Positions 1-8,524 of a stretch of DNA of 64,000 nt are shown here, piece by piece. Position numbers and translations under genes: made by a program. Position 1 is the stretch's first letter. Each line of letters opens with the position of its first letter. The notes beneath the pieces are model-generated. The model was not told where the DNA came from. It ran no database searches and was given only the letters and a program-made list of their open reading frames with translations. The stretch lies in assembly GCF_007829885.1 (NCBI RefSeq), contig NZ_VIWW01000002.1, forward strand, positions 310,001-374,000, given 5' to 3'. Source of the DNA: Streptomyces brevispora. GTDB taxonomy: Bacteria > Actinomycetota > Actinomycetes > Streptomycetales > Streptomycetaceae.

Positions 1-156
1 CGGACGTCAGATACCGCTGGACCGCGAAGGGCTGACCCGCCGGGCGTACTGGCCGGGGGCCGGGAACATCCGCACGGCCGGGCCGACCACGCGGCGTGGC
101 GGCGAACGCCGACCAGGCGGCATGGCGAGTGCTCGCGGCGTGAAGTCCCGGGTGGG

Positions 157-575
157 CTAAGACGCTTGCGGCGTTCCGGCCGCGGCGTCCCCGTCCGTCG
201 CGCGGCCGAGAGTGCCGTCGAAGACGGTCAGGAGGAGGTAGAGCACGCCTGCGCCGAGCATGATCCAGGTGAGGTGGTGCATTCCGCCGGTGTCCGCGCG
301 CTGGCCGAAGGAGGCGGCCGCCGTGGAGGAGGCGACCATCGAGCCGACATAGGCGAAGGTGCGCAGCAGACCGGGCCGAGGAGGCGGTGCGCTCGGGATC
401 GGCCTGGTGGTAGACGGAGTTCTGCAGGGCCAGGCTGTTCAGTCCCTGCGGGACGCTGGATATCAGGGCGACTGACCGGGTTCAGGACCGAGCCCAGCAT
501 CATCGGCGGCAGCAGCCGCCGGTCGAAGCCCGCCGTCGCCGTCGTGTCCCGCCCCGCTGTCGTCCGGTCAGCCAT
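157..575 (-). pseudogene. MFS drug exporter remnant (DHA2-like), internally deleted and frameshifted
   Basis: The reading frame opens at 575 with about 35 residues typical of the N-terminus of an EmrB/QacA-like MFS exporter (LPPMMLGSVLNPV). It then jumps directly into a C-terminal stretch (VPQGLNSLALQNSVYHQADP), so roughly 300 residues of transmembrane core are missing. Near position 375 an extra base shifts the frame; the continuation (AGLLRTFAYVGSMVASS) runs to the TAG at 157-159 and contains the last membrane helix. The start codon overlaps the stop of the MarR gene by 8 bases (ATGGCTGA), so this was the coupled target of that repressor. Family assignment is from recognisable sequence; the deletion size is estimated from usual family length. 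Confidence 0.75.
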
Positions 576-1014
576 GGGTGAGACGCTCCAGTACCGCCAT
601 GGCGGCGATCACGGCCAGCCGTTCCTCTTCGGTGCACTTCTCCTGCAGCTCACCGGCAAGCCACTCCTGCCGGGCCTGCCGGCCCTCCGCCACCCGCCGG
701 TGCCCCTGTGGGGTCAGCGCGATCAGCAGGCGGCGCCCGTCATCGGGGTCGGGTCGCCGTTCCGTCAGCCCCAAGGCGGTCAGCGACGCGACCGTCGCCG
801 TCATCGACTGGTGGCGCACCCCCTCGGCCGCGGCGAGTTCACTGGCCGTGACGCCCTGCTTGCCGGACAGGCGGGTCAGTACGGACTCCTGCCCGAAGGT
901 GATGTCCTCGGCCTCGGCGGCGTTCAGGATGCGGCGCCGCAGGCGGCCGATGACCGTACGGACCTCTCGTGAGGCCTGAACCGCTGAGGGCGACGTGCGC
1001 GGGCTCTCATTCAT
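568..1014 (-). CDS. MarR family transcriptional repressor
   Basis: A 148-residue winged-helix MarR protein. The recognition helix region lies around residues 60-85 (VTASELAAAEGVRHQSMTATVASL) and the wing around 90-105 (RRPDPDDGRRLL). I start at ATG 1014 (MNESPRTS). A longer frame open to 1107 would read through a perfect inverted repeat at 1042-1065, which is better explained as the operator. The gene ends overlapping the start of the broken MFS exporter, the usual repressor-exporter arrangement. The regulator looks intact although its presumed target is destroyed. The inducing ligand cannot be told from the sequence. Confidence 0.88.
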   Translation of the reverse strand: MNESPRTSPSAVQASREVRTVIGRLRRRILNAAEAEDITFGQESVLTRLSGKQGVTASELAAAEGVRHQSMTATVASLTALGLTERRPDPDDGRRLLIALTPQGHRRVAEGRQARQEWLAGELQEKCTEEERLAVIAAMAVLERLTHG

Positions 1015-1041
1015 GCGCCCCACGGTAGAACCACAGTTTGG

Positions 1042-1065
1042 GGTGTACAGGTTCACCTGTACACC
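1042..1065. promoter_or_regulatory. Probable MarR operator
   Basis: GGTGTACAGG, a 4-base spacer (TTCA), then CCTGTACACC: a perfect 10-bp inverted repeat. It lies 28 bases upstream of the chosen MarR start, where an autoregulatory MarR box is expected. Assignment to this repressor is by position and symmetry only. Confidence 0.7.
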
Positions 1066-1126
1066 TTGAGTTTCCTCCCGCTCCTCTCTCCCCGCCCGAG
1101 CTGGCACCTTTCAGTGGCTTTCACTT

Positions 1127-1147
1127 TTACGCAAATATATTGCGTAA
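1127..1147. promoter_or_regulatory. Palindromic operator candidate upstream of the glucanase gene
   Basis: TTACGCAA, 5-base spacer ATATA, TTGCGTAA: perfect 8-bp arms in an otherwise AT-rich patch. The same geometry (GCGCAA-N5-TTGCGC) recurs at 5755-5771, and an ATATTGCGT half-site recurs at 5938-5946 upstream of the sugar-binding protein gene. It may be the site of a sugar-responsive repressor (LacI or GntR type) encoded elsewhere. Confidence 0.5.
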
Positions 1148-1412
1148 ATTGCAGACCGTTTGCGGAGTGGTCGGCGAACGAGTGATGGGCGCTCCATTGC
1201 CGTATTTGTCAAGGAAGTTGAAGCGGTGATGGAGAGTCCGTTTAAGTTGCGGGTTCTGCCGCGACAGTGGACGCCCCGTCAATTCTCTGCAACTCTCTGA
1301 CCGGAATACGCAAAAGTCCATCCTGTCGGTGCAGGAAATCATGCCCCAGCAGGTACGCAGACAGAGCCGCGCCTTGGACGCGCCCTGCGCCGAGGCCGAA
1401 GATCGGGGACAT

Positions 1413-4400
1413 ATGAGAACGCAACGCTGGAGATGGCGGGTCCTTTCCGCCGCTGTCACCACCAGCATGCTGATGATCGGCGGGCCGGCGCTCAACGCTG
1501 CGGCGGCCGGTGGTCCGAACCTCGCCGTCGACCACCAGACGGCCGCGAGCAGCGCCGGCAGCGGGAAAGCCGCAGGGAACATCGCCGACGGACAGCAGTC
1601 GACGTACTGGGAGGGGTCGAGCAGTGCCCTGCCCCAGTGGGTGCAGAGCGACCTGGGCAAGGTCACCCGCATCGACCAGGTCACCCTGAAGCTTCCCGCC
1701 GACTGGAAGAGCCGCCGGCAGACCCTGTCGCTCCAGGGCAGCGCCGACGGCACCAGCTTCTCTACGCTGAAGACCTCGGCCGCCTACACCTTCGCGCCGG
1801 GCAGCTCCAACAAGGTGACCATCAGCTTCCCGGCCACCAAGGCCCGGTTCGTACGGGCGAACATCACCGCGAACACCGAGGCGAAGAACGGCCAGCTCGC
1901 CGAGCTGGAGGTCCGCGCGGCGGCCGAGTCGTCGGTGAACCTCGCCGCCGGCCGTACGCTCACGGCCAGCAGTTACACGCAGAACTACATCCCGGCGCAG
2001 GCCAACGACGGCAACGCGGCCAGCTACTGGGAGAGCCGCAACGGCGACCTGCCGCAGTGGATCCAGGCCGACCTCGGCTCCTCGGTGCGGGTCGACCGTG
2101 TGGTGCTGCGCCTGCCGGACGGCTGGGAGACCCGCACCCAGACGCTGAAGATCCAGGGCAGCACCAACGGCTCCGACTTCACCGACCTGACGCAGTCCAA
2201 GGCGTACACCTTCAGCCCGACGGCCGGCGAGTCCGCGACGATCACCTTCGACGCCACGACCACCCGCTACGTGCGCGTCCTGGTCAGCGCCAACTCCGTC
2301 CAGCCGGGCGCCCAGGTCTCCGAGCTGGAGATCTACGGCCCCGACTCCGGTGACACCCAGGCGCCGACCGCGCCGACGCAACTGGCCTACACCGAACCGG
2401 CCACCGGGCAGATCAAGCTGACCTGGAAGGCGTCGACGGACAACGTCGCCGTCACCGGCTATGACATCTACGCCAACAACACGCTGCTGACGAGTGTGGC
2501 CGGCAACGTCACCACGTTCACCGACACCCGTCCGGGCGATGCCACCGTCTCGTACTACGTCCGCGCCAAGGACGCGGCGGGCAACGCCTCGGCCAACAGC
2601 AACACCGTCACCCGTACCGGGAGCTCGGGCGACACCCAGGCGCCGACCGCGCCGACCGGTCTGAGCTTCACCGAGCAGACCGCCGGGCAGATCAAGCTGA
2701 CCTGGCAGGCATCCACCGACAACAAGGGCGTCACCGGGTACGACATCTACGCCAACAACGTGCTGCGCAAGAGCGTGGCGGGCGATGTCACCACCTACAC
2801 CGACACCCAGTCCACCACCACCACGGTGTCCTACACCGTCCGGGCGAGGGACGCGGCGGGCAACGTGTCGGGCGACAGCAACACCGTCACCCGCAACGGC
2901 AGCACGAGCGCGGCGTCCAACCTCGCGATCGGCAAGCCCATCACCGCCTCGTCCGTGGTCCACACCTTCGTGGCGGAGAACGCCAACGACAACAGCCTGA
3001 CCACCTACTGGGAGGGCGCCGGGGGCAGTTACCCGAACACCCTGACCGTCAAGCTGGGGGCCAACGCCGACACGGAGAACGTCGTCGTCAAGCTCAACCC
3101 GGACAGCAGCTGGGGAGCCAGGACGCAGAACATCCAGGTGCTCGGCCGTGAGCAGAGTGCCTCGTCCTTCACCAGCCTGGTCGCGGCGAAGGACTACGCG
3201 TTCAGTCCGGGCAGCGGCAACTCGGTGACCATTCCGGTCAGCGGCCGGGTCGCCGACGTCCAGCTGAAGTTCAACTCCAACACCGGCTCGGGCGCGGGCC
3301 AGGTCGCGGAGTTCCAGGTCCTGGGCGCTCCGGCACCCAACCCGAACCTCCAGGTCAGCTCGGTGACCGCGGCTCCCGCCGCACCCGTCGAGTCGGACCC
3401 GATCACCCTGACCGCGACGGTCCGCAACAGCGGCCCGGTCGCGGCGCCGGCGAGCAAGCTCGAATTCCGGCTCGGCGGCTCCAAGGTCGCCACCGTGGCC
3501 GTGGGCACGCTGGCCGCAGGGGCCTCCACCCAGGTCAGCGCCGACATAGGGCCGCGTGACGCGGGCACGTACGAACTCAGTGCCGTCGCCGACCCGGCGA
3601 ACGAGGTCATCGAGCAGAACGAGACCGACAACACCTACACGAGCGCGACCGGCCTGGTCGTCAAGCCGGTCGCCAGCTCGGACCTGGTGGCGACCGGGGT
3701 CAGCACCTCCCCGTCCGCCCCGTCCAACGGGCAGAACGTGGCCTTCTCCGTCGCCATCAAGAACCAGGGCACGGTGGCCTCGGCCGCGGGCGGGCACGCC
3801 ATCACGCTCACCCTGCTCGACTCCAAGGGCGCCACGGTGAAGACCCTCACCGGCACCTACACCGGGGCGATCGCCGCGGGCGCGACCAGCGCTCCGGTGA
3901 ACCTGGGCAGCTGGACGGCGGCCAACGGCTCGTACACCGTGCGGACGGTCATCGCGGACGACGCCAACGAACTCCCGGTGAAGCGCGAGAACAACACCTC
4001 CACCAGCTCGCTCTTCGTCGGCCGCGGCGCCAACATGCCGTACGACATGTACGAGGCCGAGGACGGCGTCACCGGCGGCGGCGCCCAGGTCGTCGGTCCG
4101 AACCGGACCGTCGGGGACATCGCGGGCGAGGCGTCCGGCCGCAAGGCCGTCACCCTCAACAACACCGGAAACTATGTGGAGTTCACCACCAGGGCGAGCA
4201 CCAACACCCTGGTGACCCGGTTCTCCATCCCCGACTCCGCGGGCGGCGGAGGCATCGACTCCAAGCTGAACCTGTACGTGGACGGCACCTTCCTCAAGGC
4301 GATCGACCTCACCTCGAAGTACGCCTGGCTGTACGGCGCCGAGACCGGACCCGGAAACTCCCCGGGCTCGGGTTCGCCGCGGCACATCTACGACGAGGCG

Positions 4401-5702
4401 AACGTGATGCTGGGCAGGACCGTCCCGGCGGGCAGCAAGATCCGGCTGCAGAAGGACGCCGCGAACACCTCCACCTACGCGATCGACTTCGTCAGCCTGG
4501 AGCAGGCGACCCAGATCGCGAACCCGGACCCCGCCGCCTATGCGGTGCCCGCCGGATTCACCCACCAGGACGTCCAGAACGCCCTGGACAAGGTCCGGAT
4601 GGACACCACGGGCAAGCTGGTCGGCGTCTACCTGCCGGCCGGTGACTACGACACCGCCAGCAAGTTCCAGGTCTATGGGAAGGCCGTGAAGGTCGTCGGC
4701 GCGGGCCCCTGGTACACCAGGTTCCACGCGCCCGCGTCCCAGGAGAACACGGACAACGGATTCCGTGCCGAGGCCAGTGCGAAGGGATCGACGTTCGCGA
4801 ACTTCGCGTACTTCGGCAACTACACCTCGCGCATCGACGGACCCGGAAAGGTGTTCGACTTCTCCAACGTCTCGGACATCACCATCGACAATGTCTGGAA
4901 CGAGCACACGGTGTGCCTCTACTGGGGCGCGAACACCGACAGCATCACCATCAAGAACTCCCGCATCCGTGACACGTTCGCCGACGGCATCAACATGACC
5001 AACGGCTCGACGGACAACCACGTCGTGAACAACGAGTCCCGGGCGACGGGCGACGACAGCTTCGCGCTGTTCTCGGCGATCGACTCCGGCGGCTCGGACA
5101 TGAAGAACAACGTGTACGAGAACCTCTCCTCGATCCTCACCTGGCGTGCGGCGGGTGTCGCCGTCTACGGCGGCTTCAGCAACACCTTCCGCAACATCTA
5201 CATCGCGGACACCCTGGTCTATTCGGGCATCACGGTCAGTTCGCTGGACTTCGGCTACCCGATGAACGGATTCGGCACCGTTCCGACGACGATCGAGAAC
5301 GTGTCGGTCATCCGCTCGGGCGGACACTTCTGGGGGACGCAGACCTTCCCCGGGATCTGGCTCTTCTCCGCCTCCAAGGTGTTCCAGGGTATCCGGATCA
5401 ACAACGTCGACATCGTCGACCCGACGTACAGCGGCATCATGTTCCAGACCAATTACGTGGGAGGACAGCCGCAGTTCCCGATCAAGGACACCGTGCTGAC
5501 CGGCATCACGATCTCCGGCGCCCGCAAGAGCGGGGACGCGTTCGACGCCAAGTCCGGCTTCGGGCTCTGGGCCAACGAGATGCCGGAGGCCGGCCAGGGG
5601 CCCGCCGTCGGTGAGGTCACCTTCAACGGCCTGAAGCTCAGCGGCAACGCGCAGGACGTGAAGAACACCACCTCCACCATGAAGATCAACATCAACCCGT
5701 AG
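1413..5702 (+). CDS. Secreted multidomain GH87 alpha-1,3-glucanase (mycodextranase-like)
   Basis: A 1429-residue exported enzyme. A signal peptide (residues 1-31, MRTQRWRWR then a hydrophobic core ending LNAAAA) precedes two discoidin/F5-8C domains (about 35-165 and 172-308), two fibronectin III domains (about 313-398 and 406-495), a third discoidin domain (about 501-640), two CARDB domains (about 642-745 and 754-865) and a right-handed beta-helix catalytic region from about 873. The motifs DTFADGIN and ATGDDSFA place aspartates at 1191, 1214 and 1215. That 23+1 spacing matches, as I recall, the three catalytic aspartates of the Paenibacillus GH87 enzyme Agl-FH1. The discoidin domains probably bind alpha-1,3-glucan in fungal walls or biofilm. 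ATG 1413 is chosen because it begins the signal peptide; an upstream in-frame ATG at 1329 would put 28 extra residues in front. The following importer and glucosidase fit import and cleavage of its products. Confidence 0.85.
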   Translation: MRTQRWRWRVLSAAVTTSMLMIGGPALNAAAAGGPNLAVDHQTAASSAGSGKAAGNIADGQQSTYWEGSSSALPQWVQSDLGKVTRIDQVTLKLPADWKSRRQTLSLQGSADGTSFSTLKTSAAYTFAPGSSNKVTISFPATKARFVRANITANTEAKNGQLAELEVRAAAESSVNLAAGRTLTASSYTQNYIPAQANDGNAASYWESRNGDLPQWIQADLGSSVRVDRVVLRLPDGWETRTQTLKIQGSTNGSDFTDLTQSKAYTFSPTAGESATITFDATTTRYVRVLVSANSVQPGAQVSELEIYGPDSGDTQAPTAPTQLAYTEPATGQIKLTWKASTDNVAVTGYDIYANNTLLTSVAGNVTTFTDTRPGDATVSYYVRAKDAAGNASANSNTVTRTGSSGDTQAPTAPTGLSFTEQTAGQIKLTWQASTDNKGVTGYDIYANNVLRKSVAGDVTTYTDTQSTTTTVSYTVRARDAAGNVSGDSNTVTRNGSTSAASNLAIGKPITASSVVHTFVAENANDNSLTTYWEGAGGSYPNTLTVKLGANADTENVVVKLNPDSSWGARTQNIQVLGREQSASSFTSLVAAKDYAFSPGSGNSVTIPVSGRVADVQLKFNSNTGSGAGQVAEFQVLGAPAPNPNLQVSSVTAAPAAPVESDPITLTATVRNSGPVAAPASKLEFRLGGSKVATVAVGTLAAGASTQVSADIGPRDAGTYELSAVADPANEVIEQNETDNTYTSATGLVVKPVASSDLVATGVSTSPSAPSNGQNVAFSVAIKNQGTVASAAGGHAITLTLLDSKGATVKTLTGTYTGAIAAGATSAPVNLGSWTAANGSYTVRTVIADDANELPVKRENNTSTSSLFVGRGANMPYDMYEAEDGVTGGGAQVVGPNRTVGDIAGEASGRKAVTLNNTGNYVEFTTRASTNTLVTRFSIPDSAGGGGIDSKLNLYVDGTFLKAIDLTSKYAWLYGAETGPGNSPGSGSPRHIYDEANVMLGRTVPAGSKIRLQKDAANTSTYAIDFVSLEQATQIANPDPAAYAVPAGFTHQDVQNALDKVRMDTTGKLVGVYLPAGDYDTASKFQVYGKAVKVVGAGPWYTRFHAPASQENTDNGFRAEASAKGSTFANFAYFGNYTSRIDGPGKVFDFSNVSDITIDNVWNEHTVCLYWGANTDSITIKNSRIRDTFADGINMTNGSTDNHVVNNESRATGDDSFALFSAIDSGGSDMKNNVYENLSSILTWRAAGVAVYGGFSNTFRNIYIADTLVYSGITVSSLDFGYPMNGFGTVPTTIENVSVIRSGGHFWGTQTFPGIWLFSASKVFQGIRINNVDIVDPTYSGIMFQTNYVGGQPQFPIKDTVLTGITISGARKSGDAFDAKSGFGLWANEMPEAGQGPAVGEVTFNGLKLSGNAQDVKNTTSTMKININP

Positions 5703-5721
5703 CGACCGGCGTGCGCAGGGG

Positions 5722-5745
5722 CGCCGTCCGGCCTGCCGGACGGCG
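5722..5745 (+). terminator. Hairpin terminator after the glucanase gene
   Basis: CGCCGTCCGGC, a 2-base loop (CT), then GCCGGACGGCG: an 11-bp perfect stem beginning 20 bases after the stop. There is no T-run, as is usual in Streptomyces. Confidence 0.65.
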
Positions 5746-5754
5746 TTCCGGGGT

Positions 5755-5771
5755 GCGCAAATTCCTTGCGC
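5755..5771. promoter_or_regulatory. GCGCAA-N5-TTGCGC inverted repeat
   Basis: GCGCAA, ATTCC, TTGCGC: a perfect inverted repeat with the same half-site class and 5-base spacer as the palindrome at 1127-1147. It lies between the glucanase and binding-protein genes and is a candidate operator for the same regulator. Confidence 0.45.
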
Positions 5772-5837
5772 CCGGGCGTGCGAAGTTTGCAGTAACGGGA
5801 CTGCCGGCCGGTCACGAACCGTGCGGAACCACCCTTG

Positions 5838-5875
5838 GCGTGCTGCCCCGGCTCCGTGGAGCCGGGACAGCACGC
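5838..5875 (+). terminator. Second, larger hairpin after the glucanase gene
   Basis: GCGTGCTGCCCCGGCTCC and GGAGCCGGGACAGCACGC form an 18-position stem with one C-A mismatch and a 2-base loop. Together with the smaller hairpin upstream it should insulate the glucanase transcript from the importer operon. The rest of the 5703-6033 gap holds only operator half-sites and promoter sequence. Confidence 0.6.
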
Positions 5876-6033
5876 CTCTGTCGTGCGTCACATGGTGCGC
5901 GCAACGAACTGTCAAACATTTACGAAAACTGCGCGAGATATTGCGTTCACATGTCGGCGCTGGTTGAGTGTGCCTCGCCCCGGCAGAGAGTCGGCCGAGG
6001 GCCTTCCATGCTCATGCCCGAAGGGGACCATCG

Positions 6034-7461
6034 ATGAGAAGTGCTGGGTTCCGCCGCACACGCCGTACAAGCCGTGCCTCAGCGGCCGCCCTCGTCACCG
6101 CACTCGCCCTGACCGCTCTCGCCTCTTGCGGCACGAGCAGCAGCAGCGACAACGGTGACAAGGACAGTGGATCCAAGGGTTCGTCCGACCCCTCGGCTCC
6201 GCTCGACCCGAAGACGAAGGTGACGATCTCGATCGACTGCATGCCGCCGGCGGCCAAGGCCGCGGAGCTGCGTGAGTGGAACGAGGACATCAAGACGTTC
6301 AACAAGACCTACCCGAACGTCACGATCAACGGAAAGTCCACCCCCGGGCAGTGCCTGGAGCCTCCCCGCTTCACGGCCATGCTGAAGGGGAAGTCGCAGC
6401 CAGACGTTTTCTACGCGTACTTCACCGACCTTCAGCAGGTGCTGGACAACGACGGGGCCGAGGACATCTCCGCCTACGTCAACGACAAGTCCGTGCCCGC
6501 GCTCAAGGACATCCAGCCCCAGGTCATCGATGTGGCCCGCAAGGACGGCAAGCTCTACGCCCTGCCGACCAGCAACTACACCATGGGGCTGATGATCAAC
6601 CGGAAGCTGTTCACGCAGGCCGGTCTCGACCCGAACAGCCCGCCCGCCACCTGGGACGCGGTCCGCGCCGCGGCGAAGAAGATCGCGGGCCTGGGCAAGG
6701 GCATCTCCGGCTACGGCGAGTACAGCGCCGGCAACAACGGCGGCTGGCACTTCGCCGCCGCCCAGTACGGCCTCGGCGGGGACGTCGTGGACGCCTCCGG
6801 CAAGAAGGCGGCCTTCAACGACGCATCCGGCAAGCAGGTCCTCCAGCAGCTGCACGACATGCGCTGGGAGGACGACAGCATGGGCAAGACCCAGCTGCTG
6901 AAGTGGGGCGATCTGCAGAAGCAGATATCCACCGACAAGCTCGGCATGTTCCTCGCCGCCCCCGACGACATCACGTACATGGTGCAGCAGCTCGGCGCCA
7001 AGTACGAGACCTTCGGCCTGGGCCCGATCCCCGGCGGCAAGGGCACTCTCTTCGGTGGCAACAACTACATGATCAAGAAAGGCAGTTCGCCCGACCAGAT
7101 CAAGGCCGCTGTCGCCTGGCTGAACTTCAAGAACCTCACCCCGGGCAAGGGCCAGTTCGACTGGGCCCGCACCAAGGCCGACAAGCTGCCCGTCGGGCTG
7201 CCGCAGCCGAACTTCTTCCTGGGTGACAGCAAGGCCAAGGACGACGCCTCACGCACCACCAACGCGTCGATGCCGATCGAGAACTTCAAGGCCTTCATGG
7301 ACAACCCCATCCAGGGCAAGGCCGAGCCGCCGAAGGCGCAGGAGATCTACAAGATCCTCGACAACGCCATGTCCGGTGTCCTGACCAACAAGGGCGCCGA
7401 CGTCGACAAGCTGCTCTCCACCGCCGAGCAGCAGGTCAACCAGGTTCTGGCGAACCAGTAA
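6034..7461 (+). CDS. ABC sugar transporter extracellular binding lipoprotein
   Basis: A 475-residue family 1 (MalE/UgpB-like) solute-binding protein. The signal sequence is twin-arginine-rich (RRTRRTSR) and ends in a lipobox LASC with Cys32 as the lipid anchor, followed by a Ser/Gly/Asp linker. Domain motifs typical of the family include YALPTSNYTMGLMINRKLF and a C-terminal NAMSGVLTNKG helix. ATG 6034 is chosen for the AAGGGGAC ribosome binding site 6 bases upstream. It heads an importer operon followed by two permeases with no ATPase gene, as is usual in Streptomyces, where a shared MsiK-type ATPase serves many sugar importers. From context the ligand is probably an alpha-glucan oligosaccharide (nigero-oligosaccharide); this is inferred. 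Confidence 0.85.
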   Translation: MRSAGFRRTRRTSRASAAALVTALALTALASCGTSSSSDNGDKDSGSKGSSDPSAPLDPKTKVTISIDCMPPAAKAAELREWNEDIKTFNKTYPNVTINGKSTPGQCLEPPRFTAMLKGKSQPDVFYAYFTDLQQVLDNDGAEDISAYVNDKSVPALKDIQPQVIDVARKDGKLYALPTSNYTMGLMINRKLFTQAGLDPNSPPATWDAVRAAAKKIAGLGKGISGYGEYSAGNNGGWHFAAAQYGLGGDVVDASGKKAAFNDASGKQVLQQLHDMRWEDDSMGKTQLLKWGDLQKQISTDKLGMFLAAPDDITYMVQQLGAKYETFGLGPIPGGKGTLFGGNNYMIKKGSSPDQIKAAVAWLNFKNLTPGKGQFDWARTKADKLPVGLPQPNFFLGDSKAKDDASRTTNASMPIENFKAFMDNPIQGKAEPPKAQEIYKILDNAMSGVLTNKGADVDKLLSTAEQQVNQVLANQ

Positions 7462-7468
7462 CGGACGC

Positions 7469-7499
7469 GCGGGGCCGGGTCACGCGGACCCGGCCCCGC
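7469..7499 (+). terminator. Intercistronic hairpin between binding protein and permeases
   Basis: GCGGGGCCGGGTC, 5-base loop, GACCCGGCCCCGC: a 13-bp perfect stem starting 8 bases after the binding-protein stop. Such hairpins commonly give partial termination or protect the 3' end, so that binding protein exceeds permease. Confidence 0.65.
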
Positions 7500-7549
7500 A
7501 TCCGGACCCGTCCGACTGCGCTTCAGTTCACCGGCACCGAGGAGACACC

Positions 7550-8509
7550 ATGTCGGCCCCTACCCTGTCCCCGAGCAAGGCGACCAGGCCACGCCACGGA
7601 CACGCAGGACCCACCCGCCCGAACTCCGCCCGCGAGGAGTTCCTGCGCACCCTGCGCCGCAACATCTCAGCGCACGGCTTCCTGATCGGAGCGGTGCTCT
7701 GCTTCTCGTTCTTCTCCTGGTATCCGATGGTCCGGGAATTCATCCTGGCCTTCCAGAAGACCGAGAACGGCAAGACCACCTGGGCCGGCTGGTCCAACCT
7801 GTCCTACGTCGTCAACGACCCGGCGTTCTGGCAGGCCTGGCGCAACACACTGCTGTTCTCCGCGCTCGCGCTGGTGTTCGGCTTCGCTATCCCGTTCGTC
7901 GTCGCCGTCGTGCTCAACGAGTTCCGGCACGGTCAGGGATACCTGAGGCTGCTGGTCTATCTGCCGGTCATGCTGCCGCCGGTCGCCTCCGTACTTCTCT
8001 TCAAGTACTTCTACGACCCCGGCTACGGACTCTTCAACCGCATCCTGGAAATCTTCCATCTGCCCGCACAGCAATGGCTCCAGGACACCGACACCGCCAT
8101 GCTCTCGGTCGTCATCGCGGCGACCTGGATGAACATGGGCGGCGCGACCCTGATCTACCTGGCCGCGCTCCAGGGGATCCCCGGCGAGCTGTACGAGGCT
8201 GCCGAACTGGACGGCGCCGGGCTGCTGCGCAAGATCTGGCACGTCACCATCCCGCAGACCCGGCTCATCCTCTCGCTGCTCCTGCTGATGCAGATCATCG
8301 CGACGATGCAGGTGTTCACCGAGCCGTTCCTGCTCACCAACGGCGCCGGCCCCGAGGGCTCGACGACCACCGTCGTCTACCTCATCTACCAGTACGCCTT
8401 CAACTTCAACAACTACGGCAGCGCGGCGGCACTCGGCCTTGTCCTGCTCGTCGTCCTCGCGGGATTCTCCGCGGTGTACGTACGACTGAGCCGCAACAGC
8501 GAAGACTAG
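7550..8509 (+). CDS. ABC sugar transporter permease, MalF-like
   Basis: A 319-residue inner-membrane permease with six predicted helices, the first near residue 50 (LIGAVLCFSFFSWYPM). The cytoplasmic EAA loop that docks the ATPase is seen as AAELDGAGLLRKIWHVTIP at about residues 217-235. A GAGACACC ribosome binding site precedes ATG 7550. It lies between the binding-protein gene and a second permease gene 15 bases downstream, so the two form the transmembrane heterodimer of one importer. The 50-residue hydrophilic N-terminus is normal for actinobacterial MalF-type permeases. Confidence 0.88.
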   Translation: MSAPTLSPSKATRPRHGHAGPTRPNSAREEFLRTLRRNISAHGFLIGAVLCFSFFSWYPMVREFILAFQKTENGKTTWAGWSNLSYVVNDPAFWQAWRNTLLFSALALVFGFAIPFVVAVVLNEFRHGQGYLRLLVYLPVMLPPVASVLLFKYFYDPGYGLFNRILEIFHLPAQQWLQDTDTAMLSVVIAATWMNMGGATLIYLAALQGIPGELYEAAELDGAGLLRKIWHVTIPQTRLILSLLLLMQIIATMQVFTEPFLLTNGAGPEGSTTTVVYLIYQYAFNFNNYGSAAALGLVLLVVLAGFSAVYVRLSRNSED

Positions 8510-8524
8510 GACGGGAGCACGACC

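Larger units (their letters stand above)
1015..1412. other. Divergent intergenic region with two operator-like palindromes
   Basis: No gene is seen in these roughly 400 bases between the MarR gene and the glucanase gene. They hold the MarR-side palindrome (1042-1065), a second AT-rich palindrome (1127-1147), and a further ACGCAA half-site around 1305-1311. Both divergent promoters must lie here, but I could not fix -10/-35 elements with confidence. Confidence 0.6.

Noticed and set aside
1..156. End of an upstream gene at the window edge
   Set aside because: Two frames are open to short stops here, but neither shows a recognisable C-terminus, so no gene is called.
1015..1107. N-terminal extension of the MarR protein
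   Set aside because: The extension is encoded across a perfect operator palindrome and has no family similarity.
1242..5915. A 1557-residue minus-strand open frame opposite the glucanase gene
   Set aside because: It is antisense to a gene with clear domains, rich in Arg/Gly/Val, and shows no recognisable motif; open antisense frames are expected at this GC content.
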